Shown: positions 8,803 to 16,821, counted from the stretch's first letter. The stretch: DNA of 64,000 bases from Litoreibacter halocynthiae (GCF_004365635.1 NZ_SOBH01000001.1:1116001-1180000), one strand, 5' to 3'. Made by a program: numbers and translations. Notes: generated by a model from the letters alone, not told the origin.

Positions 8803-10282
8803 CGGGGGCCTCAAATGTGTCGCGCAGCAAGCGTCGGTTGAGCTTGCCATTGCCCCCTTTTGGCAACGTGTCGCGGTGGATGTAAAGGCGCGGTTGCTTG
8901 TAACGGGCGAGCAGGGTCTGTGCATGGGTGCGCAGGTCGTCCTCGGGCAGCGGGGCCTTTGCGGTGTAGAACAGCGCGATGATCTCGGTGTCGGCCTTGA
9001 TTTCCACGGCGGTGGCGGCGCAATCGGTCATGCCTTGGAAGCCCGCGAAGGCGGATTCCACCTCCAGCGGCGACACGCGGTAGCCGCCCGCGTTCATCAT
9101 GTCGTCATTGCGTCCCATATAGGTGACGTCGCCCTCGGCGCTCATGGTGACGGTGTCGGCGGTGGTGAACCAGTCGCCGTCCGGCAAGTCCGCGCCGAGA
9201 TAGCCCAGCATCAACCCCGGATCGTCGCGGTGGATGGCCAGCAGGCCGGGGGTGTCCGGTGGCACGGGTTTGCCGTCCTCCAGCACCGCGATGCGGCGGC
9301 CTTGTTGCGGTTTGCCGGAGGTGCCTGCTTTGGCGGGCATAGCGGGCGCGCCGGAGATGAAGGTGGAGCATTCCGACATGCCGAGCGCCTCGTGAATGTC
9401 GGTGCCGGTTTGCGTATGCCACTGCGTGCGCAGCGCATTGGGCAGGCTTTCGCCCGCGGACAGCCCGTGGCGCAGATGGGGTAAGGGCGGCAAGGGTGAC
9501 TTTAACATCTGCCGGTAAACGCCCGGTGCCGCAGCGAAAATAGTGGCGTCATGCTCGGACGCCAGTGCGCCCAAAGCCGAGGACGGTACGCCCAAGGCGG
9601 GGATCAGCGTCGTGGCCCCGATGCTCCACGGATCCATCAGGCCGGTGCCGAGCGTATAGGTCCAGTTGAACGCGCCTGCATGCATCATCCGGTCGTCGGG
9701 GGTCAGGCCATACCAGCCCTGCCACATCATCCGCCGCGCCCAGATCGCGCGATGCGCGTGGCGCACGCCGTTTGGGCGGCCGGAGGTGCCGGACGTAAAG
9801 ATAATGTAGGCCAGCCTGTTCGGATCGCCCATGACCGGCGGGATCGGGTCGGCGGTTGGCAGGGCGTCCAGAACGGGCGCGGGATGGTCGGGCAGGGAGA
9901 CGCCGTCCTGATGCAGGATCAGCGCGGGGTCCGTTTGTTGCGCGATGTCCGTCGCCTCCGGCACGGTCAGTTGCGACGAGGCGGGGATCGGGACCAGACC
10001 CGCCCAAATGCAGCCCAGATAGGCCACGGGGAAATCGGGCGTGTTGCCAAGGCGGAAGAGGACGCGGTCGCCCTCGTTGAGGCCCTGCGCGCGCAGCCCG
10101 CTGGCGACCTCTGTCACGCGGTCATAGAGCGCACGGTAGGTCAGGACGTCGCGTACTCCGCCCACGACTTCAAGTGCGGGTTTGTCGCCAAGAGCGGTCG
10201 CGTGGGACAGCACATAAGCCGCCATGTTGAATGGCGCAGGGCAGGGCGGTGGAGCGCCGTGATCGAAGACGGAATTTTGCAT
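8795..10282 (-). CDS. AMP-dependent acyl/aryl-CoA ligase
   Basis: The ANL-superfamily adenylating enzyme has about 495 residues. The phosphate-binding motif YIIFTSGTSGRPNGVRHAHR lies near residue 165-185, the YMGRNDDMMNAGGYRVSP hinge near 400, and the catalytic lysine in KGGNGKLNRR near 480. It should activate a carboxylic acid as acyl-AMP and transfer it to CoA; the order and size resemble benzoate-CoA-ligase-like enzymes, but the acid is unknown. Start is ATG 10282 or 10303, neither with a strong ribosome site. It faces the XRE-cupin regulator across only 45 bases, so both probably share a control region. Confidence 0.85.
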   Translation of the reverse strand: MQNSVFDHGAPPPCPAPFNMAAYVLSHATALGDKPALEVVGGVRDVLTYRALYDRVTEVASGLRAQGLNEGDRVLFRLGNTPDFPVAYLGCIWAGLVPIPASSQLTVPEATDIAQQTDPALILHQDGVSLPDHPAPVLDALPTADPIPPVMGDPNRLAYIIFTSGTSGRPNGVRHAHRAIWARRMMWQGWYGLTPDDRMMHAGAFNWTYTLGTGLMDPWSIGATTLIPALGVPSSALGALASEHDATIFAAAPGVYRQMLKSPLPPLPHLRHGLSAGESLPNALRTQWHTQTGTDIHEALGMSECSTFISGAPAMPAKAGTSGKPQQGRRIAVLEDGKPVPPDTPGLLAIHRDDPGLMLGYLGADLPDGDWFTTADTVTMSAEGDVTYMGRNDDMMNAGGYRVSPLEVESAFAGFQGMTDCAATAVEIKADTEIIALFYTAKAPLPEDDLRTHAQTLLARYKQPRLYIHRDTLPKGGNGKLNRRLLRDTFEAPDG

Positions 10283-10327
10283 AGGCAAAGGGCTAGCTGC
10301 CATTGCCAGCCGCCGCAAGAGGGGGGT

Positions 10328-10963
10328 ATGAGAACGGCCATGACCGCAAGCACCGAGCCCAGCCTGATCCGCCTTGCCCGCGAAAGCGGCGAGGACAGCC
10401 CCGTGGAGCCGTTGAACCTTGGCGCACGGGTGCGGGAGTTGCGCAAGGCGCGCAGCTGGACGCTGGAGCAAGCTGCGCAGCGGGCGGGGCTGGCGCGGTC
10501 CACCCTGTCGAAGATCGAGAACGAACAGATGTCACCGACCTTCGAGCTGATGAAGAAGCTGGCCGAGGGTCTGGGCATCGGTATGCCGCAGCTGTTCACC
10601 CCGCCGTCACGGGCGCAGGTGAACGGGCGGATGGATGTGACCCGCGTGGACGAAGGTGCTGCGCATGTGACGCCGACCTATGAGCACGAGTTGTTGGCAA
10701 GCGGGCTGACCAAGAAGGCGATGTTGCCCTACCGCGCCCGCATTCGCGCGCGCAGTGTGGACGAGTTCGACGGCTGGGTGCGCCATGATGGTGAAGAGTT
10801 TCTTTACGTCCTGACGGGCTCCGTGCGCCTGTTCACCGAGTTCTATGAGCCGGTGGAAATGAAGCGCGGCGACAGCGCCTATTACGACGCCTCGATGGGG
10901 CATAACGTGGTGTCGACCAGCGCCGAGGATGCGCTTATCCTGTGGGTGACATCGCTGGGGTGA
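10328..10963 (+). CDS. XRE-family regulator with C-terminal cupin domain
   Basis: This two-domain transcription factor has 211 residues. A helix-turn-helix lies at about residues 29-83 (ARVRELRKARSWTLEQAAQ, then LARSTLSKIENEQMSPT), and a cupin fold fills the C-terminal half (FLYVLTGSVRLF, then GDSAYYDASMGHNVV). In this architecture the cupin binds a small effector and the HTH represses or activates nearby genes. It is transcribed away from the acyl-CoA ligase block, the usual arrangement for a local regulator. ATG 10328 is preceded by AAGAGG; ATG 10340 is an alternative. The longer open frame starting at 9551 is antisense to the ligase and is not used. Confidence 0.88.
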   Translation: MRTAMTASTEPSLIRLARESGEDSPVEPLNLGARVRELRKARSWTLEQAAQRAGLARSTLSKIENEQMSPTFELMKKLAEGLGIGMPQLFTPPSRAQVNGRMDVTRVDEGAAHVTPTYEHELLASGLTKKAMLPYRARIRARSVDEFDGWVRHDGEEFLYVLTGSVRLFTEFYEPVEMKRGDSAYYDASMGHNVVSTSAEDALILWVTSLG

Positions 10964-10981
10964 GGTCGGACCCTCCGGGGG

Positions 10982-11004
10982 GAATATTTTTCCCAAGATG
11001 AAGA
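10982..11004 (+). repeat. Short intergenic repeat, copy 1
   Basis: The sequence follows GARTATTT-N4-CCAARATGRARA and is found four times in this window (also 44202, 51137 and 57551). This copy starts 18 bases after the stop of the XRE-cupin gene and lies 18 bases beyond the broken end of the aquaporin remnant. Confidence 0.6.
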
Positions 11005-11022
11005 CCGGATGGCGGTTTTACT

Positions 11023-11175
11023 TGCACCCGAGATCGGGCCGGGCTCGGTGATGATCGCATAGTGCATGCAGCCTGTTGCCAAGGCATTGTCCAGCAGGGC
11101 GATGGCGGTGTTCCCGTCGGCGAGGCTTTCGCCCATGATGCCGGAGCCTAGGACGGAGATCAGCAGCTTTGCATC
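11023..11175 (-). pseudogene. Aquaporin (MIP family, arsenic-operon type) remnant
   Basis: The minus-strand frame reads KLLISVLGSGIMGESLADG, then NTAIALLDNALATG, and ends in GPISGA. This matches the first part of MIP/aquaglyceroporins of arsenic operons, where GSGIMGE.L..GN.AIALL.N..ATG is followed by GPISGAHFNPAV. Here the frame leaves homology exactly at ISGA, before the NPA motif, and the usual N-terminal membrane helix is also shortened. About 50 of some 220 residues remain. It overlaps the end of the arsC remnant in another frame, as coupled genes would. I assign it from remembered family patterns, not from a search. Confidence 0.6.
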
Positions 11176-11390
11176 TCCGCAGGGCCTGAAACGCGGCGGG
11201 CTGATCCTTCGGGCTGGCGGCATCGGGATTTTCGGCGCCCAAATGTGTCCGCAAACTGCTCAACCCCGTTTAAAGCGGGCCAGACAGGCTAGGTTTCCCT
11301 TGCCGCATTGCCGCAAACTGCAATGACCGTATCCATCACCGGCGGGTTGGAGCGTGCCGAGTTGCCGGCGAACAGGGCGAGGATGTTCAT
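11171..11390 (-). pseudogene. Arsenate reductase (LMW-phosphatase type ArsC) remnant
   Basis: Three pieces in order resemble ArsC. From ATG 11390 comes MNILALFAGNSARS, where intact proteins have the catalytic loop CTGNSARS; the nucleophilic Cys is lost. An internal deletion then joins this to DTVIAVCGNAARET, matching the conserved VxTVC(D/G)NAA.E.CP region. A TAG stop (11289-11291) replaces the next cysteine, and PVWP follows. After a frame change THLGAENPDAA...AAFQALRR (11171-11248) matches the C-terminal AHWGVEDPAA...AAF..ALR segment. Loss of the nucleophile, a stop, a frameshift and a deletion make it clearly non-functional. Order arsC then aquaporin fits a decayed ars operon. Confidence 0.65.
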
Positions 11391-11445
11391 GAAGCTTCCG
11401 ATATCGGTCGCACTGGCGAGGCTTGCGCCTTTACTGCAATCAAGA

Positions 11446-12477
11446 CTAGCCGAACATCGCCCGCAGATCGACGGAAGAACGGTCGCCCAGATCGTCGAAA
11501 TGCGCATCAAGGAAGTCGTGCGCGGTGTCGCGGCCTGCCTGCTTCAACTCGTGCAGCACAAACGGTGTTGGCACGGTTTTGGTGGCCACCGACAGCTCGT
11601 TCATCAGCGCGTCATCGGAGATCATATGGACCAGCACGTCTTTCATAGTACCGCGCTTGACCTTGCCGCTGGCGATCAGGTCGCGCACGAACTGCACCGC
11701 GCGCAATTCGCGAAACAGCGAGCCGTTGAAGCTGATCTCGTTGATGCGGTTCTGGATTTCCGTCGCCTTGCGCGGCAGTGCTTCGCGGTAGAGCGGGTTG
11801 ATGTTGACGATGACCACATCCGCCGGAAACTCACGCTCAAACAGCGGAAACAGCGCGGGGTTGCCCATATAGCCGCCATCCCAATAGGCCTCGACACGGT
11901 CGGTTTTGGGGTCGAATATCTCCACCGCCTGAAAGATCGTCGGCAGGCAGCCGGAGGCCAGAATGGCGTCGGTATCGGTGTCGTCCCGGTCAAATATCCG
12001 GATTTTACCGGAGCGGACATTGGTCGCACAGATGAACAGGTCGGGCCCTTCGGTGGCGCAGATTTCGTTGAAATTCATCTGCTCGACAATAGGGCGCAGA
12101 GGGTGGCTGTAGAGCAGCCCCAGATTATAGGGGCTGGCCATGCGGCTGAAGATGTCGATGGCCTGATAAAACGGCGAGGATTCAACGGCGTGGCTGACCG
12201 AGCCGGGCGTGATGCCATGCATCCAGCTGTGCAGATGCGACTGGTCCGAGCCACCGAGTTCGGCCCATAGCCAGTCGAGCTTGGCCTTGGCCCCGTCCGC
12301 GCCGTCTTCGATCAGACCGGATTTCAGGGCAGCACCGTTCAGCGCACCGGCGGAGGTGCCGGTGATCGCGGCGATCTCCAGCCGTTCGTCCTCGAGAATG
12401 CGGTCCAGAACGCCCCATGTGAAGGCGCCATGAGCGCCGCCACCTTGCAGGGCGAGGTTGATGCGTTTGGGGGTCAT
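11446..12477 (-). CDS. Patatin-like phospholipase
   Basis: This lipid acyl hydrolase has 343 residues. The oxyanion loop LALQGGGAHGAF is at residues 6-17, the nucleophile elbow GTSAG near 46-50, and the catalytic aspartate in WDGGYMGNP near 200, so the Ser-Asp dyad is complete. No signal peptide is seen, so it is probably cytosolic. Related patatin proteins act on phospholipids or on polyhydroxybutyrate granules. The neighbour 13 bases upstream is 3-hydroxybutyrate dehydrogenase, which makes a PHB-linked role plausible but unproven. ATG 12477 is used because the longer frame would run into that gene. Confidence 0.88.
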   Translation of the reverse strand: MTPKRINLALQGGGAHGAFTWGVLDRILEDERLEIAAITGTSAGALNGAALKSGLIEDGADGAKAKLDWLWAELGGSDQSHLHSWMHGITPGSVSHAVESSPFYQAIDIFSRMASPYNLGLLYSHPLRPIVEQMNFNEICATEGPDLFICATNVRSGKIRIFDRDDTDTDAILASGCLPTIFQAVEIFDPKTDRVEAYWDGGYMGNPALFPLFEREFPADVVIVNINPLYREALPRKATEIQNRINEISFNGSLFRELRAVQFVRDLIASGKVKRGTMKDVLVHMISDDALMNELSVATKTVPTPFVLHELKQAGRDTAHDFLDAHFDDLGDRSSVDLRAMFG

Positions 12478-12490
12478 GAGCCGGCTTGTA

Positions 12491-13276
12491 TCAAAGTGCC
12501 GTCCAGCCACCATCGACGCTAATCGTGGTGCCGGTGATCTGCGTCGCTGCATCCGAGCACAGGAAGGTCGCCACGCCGCCCAACTGTTCGGTTGTGGCGA
12601 ACTCTTTGGACGGCTGGCGCTCCAGCATGACCTCTTTGATCACGGTCTCGCGGTCCATGTCGTATTTCTTCATTGTGTCGGGGATCTGCGCCTCCACCAG
12701 CGGCGTCATCACATAGCCCGGGCAGATGGCATTGGCGGTGATCGGCTCGCGGGCGGTTTCGAGCGCCACAACCTTGGTCATGCCGACAACGCCGTGCTTG
12801 GCGGCGACATAGGCAGATTTATACGGCGAGGCGGTCAGGCCATGGGCAGAGGAGATGTTGATGATCCGGCCCCAGCCCGCCGCACGCATCATCGGCAGGG
12901 CAACAGCAGTGGTGTGGAACACGGAGTTCAGCATGATGGCGATGATCGCGTCCCATTTCTCGACCGGAAACTCGTCGATAGGGGCGACATGCTGGATGCC
13001 TGCGTTGTTCACGAGGATGTCGCATTTGCCTGCGGTCTCGATCAGACGGCGGGCATCGTCGCCTTTGGACAGATCGGCCTGAATGTAGCGGGCTTCGTTA
13101 CCGGTGACTTGGGTGATTTCGTCGGCCAGCGCGTGATCTTCCTTATTGGCGGTGTAGGAGTTCAAAATCACATTCGCACCGGCCTTGGCCAGTTCGCGGG
13201 CAATTCCCAGACCAATGCCGGAGTTGGAGCCGGTGATGACGGCGGTTTTACCTTGGAGCGGGGCAGGAAGGGTCAT
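12491..13276 (-). CDS. bdhA: D-3-hydroxybutyrate dehydrogenase (SDR family)
   Basis: This short-chain dehydrogenase has 261 residues and oxidises D-3-hydroxybutyrate to acetoacetate with NAD+, the step that follows PHB depolymerisation. The nucleotide-binding motif GSNSGIGLGIA is at residues 16-26, NNAGIQHV near 92, the catalytic Ser in NISSAHG near 142 and Tyr-Lys in YKSAYVAAKHG near 153-163. The stretch GLTASPYKSAYVAAKHG and the C-terminal DGGWTAL are typical of bacterial BDH rather than other SDRs. The AAAGGA ribosome site is 9 bases before ATG 13276. It is the first gene of a likely two-gene unit with the patatin gene. Confidence 0.92.
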   Translation of the reverse strand: MTLPAPLQGKTAVITGSNSGIGLGIARELAKAGANVILNSYTANKEDHALADEITQVTGNEARYIQADLSKGDDARRLIETAGKCDILVNNAGIQHVAPIDEFPVEKWDAIIAIMLNSVFHTTAVALPMMRAAGWGRIINISSAHGLTASPYKSAYVAAKHGVVGMTKVVALETAREPITANAICPGYVMTPLVEAQIPDTMKKYDMDRETVIKEVMLERQPSKEFATTEQLGGVATFLCSDAATQITGTTISVDGGWTAL

Positions 13277-13389
13277 GGGCGTGGTCCTTTTTGCGCAATG
13301 AGTTGCCCCAGACATATATTGCTGCACATGCGAAATGAAGGGCGAAAGGCTGCGGTCTCGCGGAGTTTACCGAATCTTGGAGTTTTGCC

Positions 13390-14292
13390 TTGTTAGATGC
13401 GGGCATGAAAAACCCGTTTGTTCCCGACTTCACCGCGCCTTTGGTGCCCGGTGTAATCCCATCGATGGCGCAAATGCGCAGCGCGGATGTCACGCAAACT
13501 GGCGGAACCGATGACGACATCCTAATCGGAACCGAGGCTGACGAGACGATCCGTGGCGGAGACGGCAACGACATAATCACCGGCTTGGCCGGGGATGATG
13601 AACTTTGGGGTCAAAACGGCAATGACCGTCTCCAAGGCGGGACCGGCCATGATCGGGTGAATGGCGGAAATGGCGATGACAACCTTGATGGCGGCGACGG
13701 AAACGATCTTGTCGCGGGCGGCGCGGGCAACGACACGCTGCGCGGCGGGTCGGGCGATGACAGGCTGTATGGCGGGTCGGGCAATGACACGATGGAAGGC
13801 AACCGTGGCGATGACAGCCTGTACGGGCAGGCAGGCGACGACGTGCTGACCGACACGGCGGGAAATAACCGCCTCAACGGTGGCGCGGGCAATGACGTGC
13901 TGCGCGTGGGGTTGGGGGATGACCGGCTGAATGGCGGCGCTGGCGACGACGCGCTTTACGGATTTGGCGGATACGATACGCTGACAGGTGGTGCGGGCGC
14001 GGATCATTTCATCTTCGTCAGCGACGGGCTGACTGGTGACAGCGAAATGATCGTGAACGACTTCACCCATGGCGAGGACCGGTTGGCGCTGGAAATCACG
14101 ATGGACGAAGCGGCGGTCGATGTGATGGCGCTGTTTATGGCCCATGCCACCCAGCAGGGCCCCAGCGTGGTCTTCGAGATGCCGAGCGAATTGCTGGCAC
14201 CGAACACCAGCCTGACCATCCGCCTGCGCGGCATCGATCTGGACGAGTTGACGGTAAGTGATTTTCTCGGGCTTGAGATCGGCCTGTTCTGA
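13390..14292 (+). CDS. RTX-type calcium-binding protein, probably secreted by type I system
   Basis: The acidic 300-residue protein is built mainly of about 15 glycine/aspartate nonapeptides (GGDGNDIIT, GGSGNDTME and similar) between residues 45 and 205, which fold into a calcium-filled beta-roll. No N-terminal signal is present. The C-terminus ends FLGLEIGLF, consistent with an uncleaved type I secretion signal. No ABC/MFP secretion genes are in the window and no enzymatic domain is seen, so the function is unknown. The TTG start at 13390 has GGAG 7 bases upstream; ATG 13405 (MKNPFVPDF) lacks a good site but is a reasonable alternative. Confidence 0.85.
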   Translation: MLDAGMKNPFVPDFTAPLVPGVIPSMAQMRSADVTQTGGTDDDILIGTEADETIRGGDGNDIITGLAGDDELWGQNGNDRLQGGTGHDRVNGGNGDDNLDGGDGNDLVAGGAGNDTLRGGSGDDRLYGGSGNDTMEGNRGDDSLYGQAGDDVLTDTAGNNRLNGGAGNDVLRVGLGDDRLNGGAGDDALYGFGGYDTLTGGAGADHFIFVSDGLTGDSEMIVNDFTHGEDRLALEITMDEAAVDVMALFMAHATQQGPSVVFEMPSELLAPNTSLTIRLRGIDLDELTVSDFLGLEIGLF

Positions 14293-14327
14293 CCTGCGAA
14301 CAACCGCTCCAATTACATCGCAAAGCC

Positions 14328-14357
14328 AAAAAAAAACGCCAGCACGAAGCTGGCGTT
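14328..14357 (-). terminator. Rho-independent terminator on minus strand
   Basis: A perfect 9-bp stem (14335-14343 with 14349-14357) is followed in minus direction by T residues at 14328-14334. In plus direction it is followed by AAGTTATT, a poor U-tract, so it works mainly for minus-strand transcripts although the RTX gene on the plus strand ends 42 bases earlier. Confidence 0.75.
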
Positions 14358-14404
14358 AAGTTATTGAGGCAGGTTTCATACAGGCAAGAAACCTATCGAG
14401 CAGT
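14328..14404 (-). ncRNA. Candidate small RNA with two hairpins
   Basis: A minus-strand transcript of about 77 nucleotides is predicted from a promoter at 14411-14439 to a strong terminator. It would contain a hairpin at 14371-14394 (AGGTTTC, 10-base loop, GAAACCT) and a terminator hairpin at 14335-14357 (AACGCCAGC, 5-base loop, GCTGGCGTT) with a run of U. No protein gene lies on the minus strand here, so the terminator needs another explanation. No ORF of useful length is inside. I do not recognise the family. Confidence 0.5.
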
Positions 14405-14410
14405 GAGTCC

Positions 14411-14439
14411 TTTATAAGCATTTGACCGCCACCCGCCAA
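14411..14439 (-). promoter_or_regulatory. Sigma70-like promoter of the candidate sRNA
   Basis: On the minus strand TTGGCG (14434-14439) and TATAAA (14411-14416) are separated by exactly 17 bases. They match the -35 and -10 consensus at 4/6 and 5/6. Transcription would begin near 14404. Confidence 0.5.
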
Positions 14440-14518
14440 GCTAAAAGTTTGAAAAGGTTGGAAACCCTGCGTAGCATGATCCTCAATCAGAGCAGGGCGT
14501 CGAAGGATTGTTACCGAA

Positions 14519-16330
14519 ATGAAGTCAAACTATTTCCAAACCGTGCGCAATGGACTGGCCAGCGCCGTGATCCTTGCGGCCAGCACCGCATTTGCCGAGC
14601 CACAGCATGGCATAGCTATGTATGGCGACCCCGCGCTTCCACCAGACTTTGTGTCTTTGCCCTACGCAAATGCCGATGCGCCCAAAGGCGGCAAGATCGT
14701 CACCGGCGAGGTCGGCGGATTCGATTCGCTCAATCCGTTCATCCGCAAAGGGCGGGTGCCTTGGCAGCTTCGGTTTCTCGCATTTGAAAGCCTGATGGGG
14801 CAGTCTTGGGACGAGGCTTTCACCCTCTACGGGCTTCTGGCGGAAACCGTGGAGACCGATTCGACGAATCTCTGGGTGGAATTCAAGCTGCGACCCGAGG
14901 CCCGATTCTCCGATGGCAGCCCCGTGACCGCCGAAGACGTGATCTGGTCCTACGAGACCTTGGGCACCATAGGCCATCCGCGCTATGCCGGAACCTGGGC
15001 CAAAATCGAGACATCGGAAGTGACGCCAGAGGGTAAAATCCGCTTCACATTCAAAGAGCCGGACCGCGAACTTGCCCTGATCATGGGCATGCGTCCGATC
15101 CTGAAGAAAGCGCAGTGGGACGGTGTCAGTTTTGAAGAAAGCGGGCTTGATACGATCCCTATTTCCTCCGCCCCCTACATTATTGACGACTTCGAGGCGG
15201 GTCGCTTCGTGTCGCTCAAGCGCGATCCCGACTATTGGGGCAACGATGTGCCGTTCCGGCGCGGGACCAACAATATCGACGAGCTGCGGATGGAGTTTTA
15301 CGGCGACGCCACCGCCATGTTCGAGGCGTTCAAGGCGGGCGAACTGAACACAATTCGCGAGACCAGCACCGCCAAATGGGCACAGCAATACGACTTCCCG
15401 CGTGTTACCAACGGGCAAGTGGTGAAATCCGAGATCCCGCACCAGCGCCCCACGGGCATGAACGGCTTTGTGATGAACACCCGTCGCGACATCTTCAAGG
15501 ACTGGCGCGTGCGCGAGGCGATGTTGCATGCCTTCAACTACGAATTCATCGACGAGAAACTGAACGGTGAAGAGGGGCTGCCACGCATCGCGTCCTACTT
15601 CCACAACTCTGTTTTGGCGATGGAGAACGGCGAGGCGACCGGCAAGGTCGCGGAGCTTCTGGAGCCCTACAAGACCACGCTTTTGCCGGGGACATATGAG
15701 GGCTACACGCTGCCGACCGGCGACGGATCAGCCCGCAACCGCGCTGGCATCCGCGAGGCATCCCGCCTGCTGGAAGAGGCCGGTTGGGTGGTGAAAGACG
15801 GCGTGTTGACGGGGCCGGACGGCCATCCGTTCGTCTTTGATATCCTGCTCAAGCAAGGCAGCGCGGAGCATCAGTCCATCGCCAATATCTACAAAGAGCA
15901 TCTGGAACGCTTGGGCGTTTTCCCGACGATCACCGTGGTCGACAGCGCGCAGTATCGCGAACGCACCGATGCCTATGATTTTGATATGACGCACTTTATT
16001 CGCGGACTGTCCCTAAGCCCCGGCAACGAGCAGATGTCTTACTGGGGCAGTGACGGGGTGGTCAACCCCGGATCGCGCAACCTGATGGGGATGAACAGCC
16101 CTGCGGCGGAGGCGATGATCCAGACCATGCTGACCTCGGAGAGCCAAGAGGATTACCGCGCGGCGGTCAAAGCACTGGACCGCATTCTGACGGCAGGGCG
16201 CTATGTGGTGCCGCTGTGGTATTCCAACGTCTCGATGCTGGCCCATGACGCGAACCTGAAATTCCCCGACAAGCTGCCGGTTTACGGTGACTGGATCGGG
16301 TTCCAGCCGGATGTGTGGTGGTCTGAGTAA
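14519..16330 (+). CDS. Periplasmic substrate-binding protein, family 5 (YejA/oligopeptide type)
   Basis: The 603-residue exported protein has a signal peptide ending ASTAFA (about residues 1-27). The mature form begins EPQHGIAMYGDPALP, and the YANADAPKGGK segment near 50 is typical of YejA-like and oligopeptide ABC binding proteins. Further family signs are FKLRPEARFSDGSPVTAEDV near 125 and the C-terminal GDWIGFQPDVWW. It should capture peptides or similar ligands in the periplasm. Unusually no permease or ATPase genes follow; the next gene is a convergent VOC protein, so it must pair with a transporter elsewhere or serve as an orphan receptor. The start has a weak ribosome site. Confidence 0.9.
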   Translation: MKSNYFQTVRNGLASAVILAASTAFAEPQHGIAMYGDPALPPDFVSLPYANADAPKGGKIVTGEVGGFDSLNPFIRKGRVPWQLRFLAFESLMGQSWDEAFTLYGLLAETVETDSTNLWVEFKLRPEARFSDGSPVTAEDVIWSYETLGTIGHPRYAGTWAKIETSEVTPEGKIRFTFKEPDRELALIMGMRPILKKAQWDGVSFEESGLDTIPISSAPYIIDDFEAGRFVSLKRDPDYWGNDVPFRRGTNNIDELRMEFYGDATAMFEAFKAGELNTIRETSTAKWAQQYDFPRVTNGQVVKSEIPHQRPTGMNGFVMNTRRDIFKDWRVREAMLHAFNYEFIDEKLNGEEGLPRIASYFHNSVLAMENGEATGKVAELLEPYKTTLLPGTYEGYTLPTGDGSARNRAGIREASRLLEEAGWVVKDGVLTGPDGHPFVFDILLKQGSAEHQSIANIYKEHLERLGVFPTITVVDSAQYRERTDAYDFDMTHFIRGLSLSPGNEQMSYWGSDGVVNPGSRNLMGMNSPAAEAMIQTMLTSESQEDYRAAVKALDRILTAGRYVVPLWYSNVSMLAHDANLKFPDKLPVYGDWIGFQPDVWWSE

Positions 16331-16343
16331 AGAGGCACAGATC

Positions 16344-16709
16344 TTATGGCAGGGCAGGTTCCCAAAGTTCTATCGGGTTTCCTTCTGGGTCGTGAATACG
16401 GGCGAACCTTCCGACACCTTCCATAATTGAGAGCTCACCGCTTTCCACACCTGCCTCGTTCAACTCCGCAATCGCAGCATCGAGATCGCCGACCCGGAAG
16501 TTCAGCATGAACGCCCGGTCTTTCGGGAAATAATCGGTGTCTTGGTCAAACGGTGAAAAGACGGTCACTCCCGGCTCTGTGATCCAAGGTGTCATTGTCG
16601 GCGAGGTCGGGACTGGGTCGATCCCAAGGTGCTTTTGATACCATGCAGCAAGAGCGCTTGGGTCTTTTGACCTGAAAAAAACGCCGCCGATTCCCAGAGC
16701 TTTTACCAT
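16344..16709 (-). CDS. VOC-superfamily (glyoxalase/bleomycin-resistance-like) protein
   Basis: The small cytosolic protein has 121 residues and a beta-alpha-beta-beta-beta fold pattern. It begins MVKALGIGGVFFRSKDPSAL, then AWYQKHLGID, and ends IHDPEGNPIELWEP, where the terminal glutamate is a usual metal ligand of VOC enzymes. It could be a lyase, dioxygenase or drug-binding protein; the reaction cannot be told. It is convergent with the binding-protein gene (13 bases between stops) and stands alone on its strand, with DUF502 112 bases upstream. Confidence 0.8.
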   Translation of the reverse strand: MVKALGIGGVFFRSKDPSALAAWYQKHLGIDPVPTSPTMTPWITEPGVTVFSPFDQDTDYFPKDRAFMLNFRVGDLDAAIAELNEAGVESGELSIMEGVGRFARIHDPEGNPIELWEPALP

Positions 16710-16821
16710 GCGGTTTCCACTTCATGACGCTACGATGGAGTTTTAGTTGAGCAGAAATCCGAATCTACGGCAAGTCCGCCGGATCACACCGCGCCGCCGT
16801 TTTCCAAAGTGGAACAACTCG

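Noticed and set aside
9551-10327. Upstream part of a 470-codon plus-strand frame leading into the XRE-cupin gene
   Set aside because: It is antisense to the acyl-CoA ligase and biased by GC-rich codons. ATG 10328 with AAGAGG is the sensible start.
13540-13990. Tandem repeats that might be CRISPR or satellite DNA
   Set aside because: They are in-frame 27-base units coding RTX nonapeptides with variable third positions, not exact repeats with spacers.
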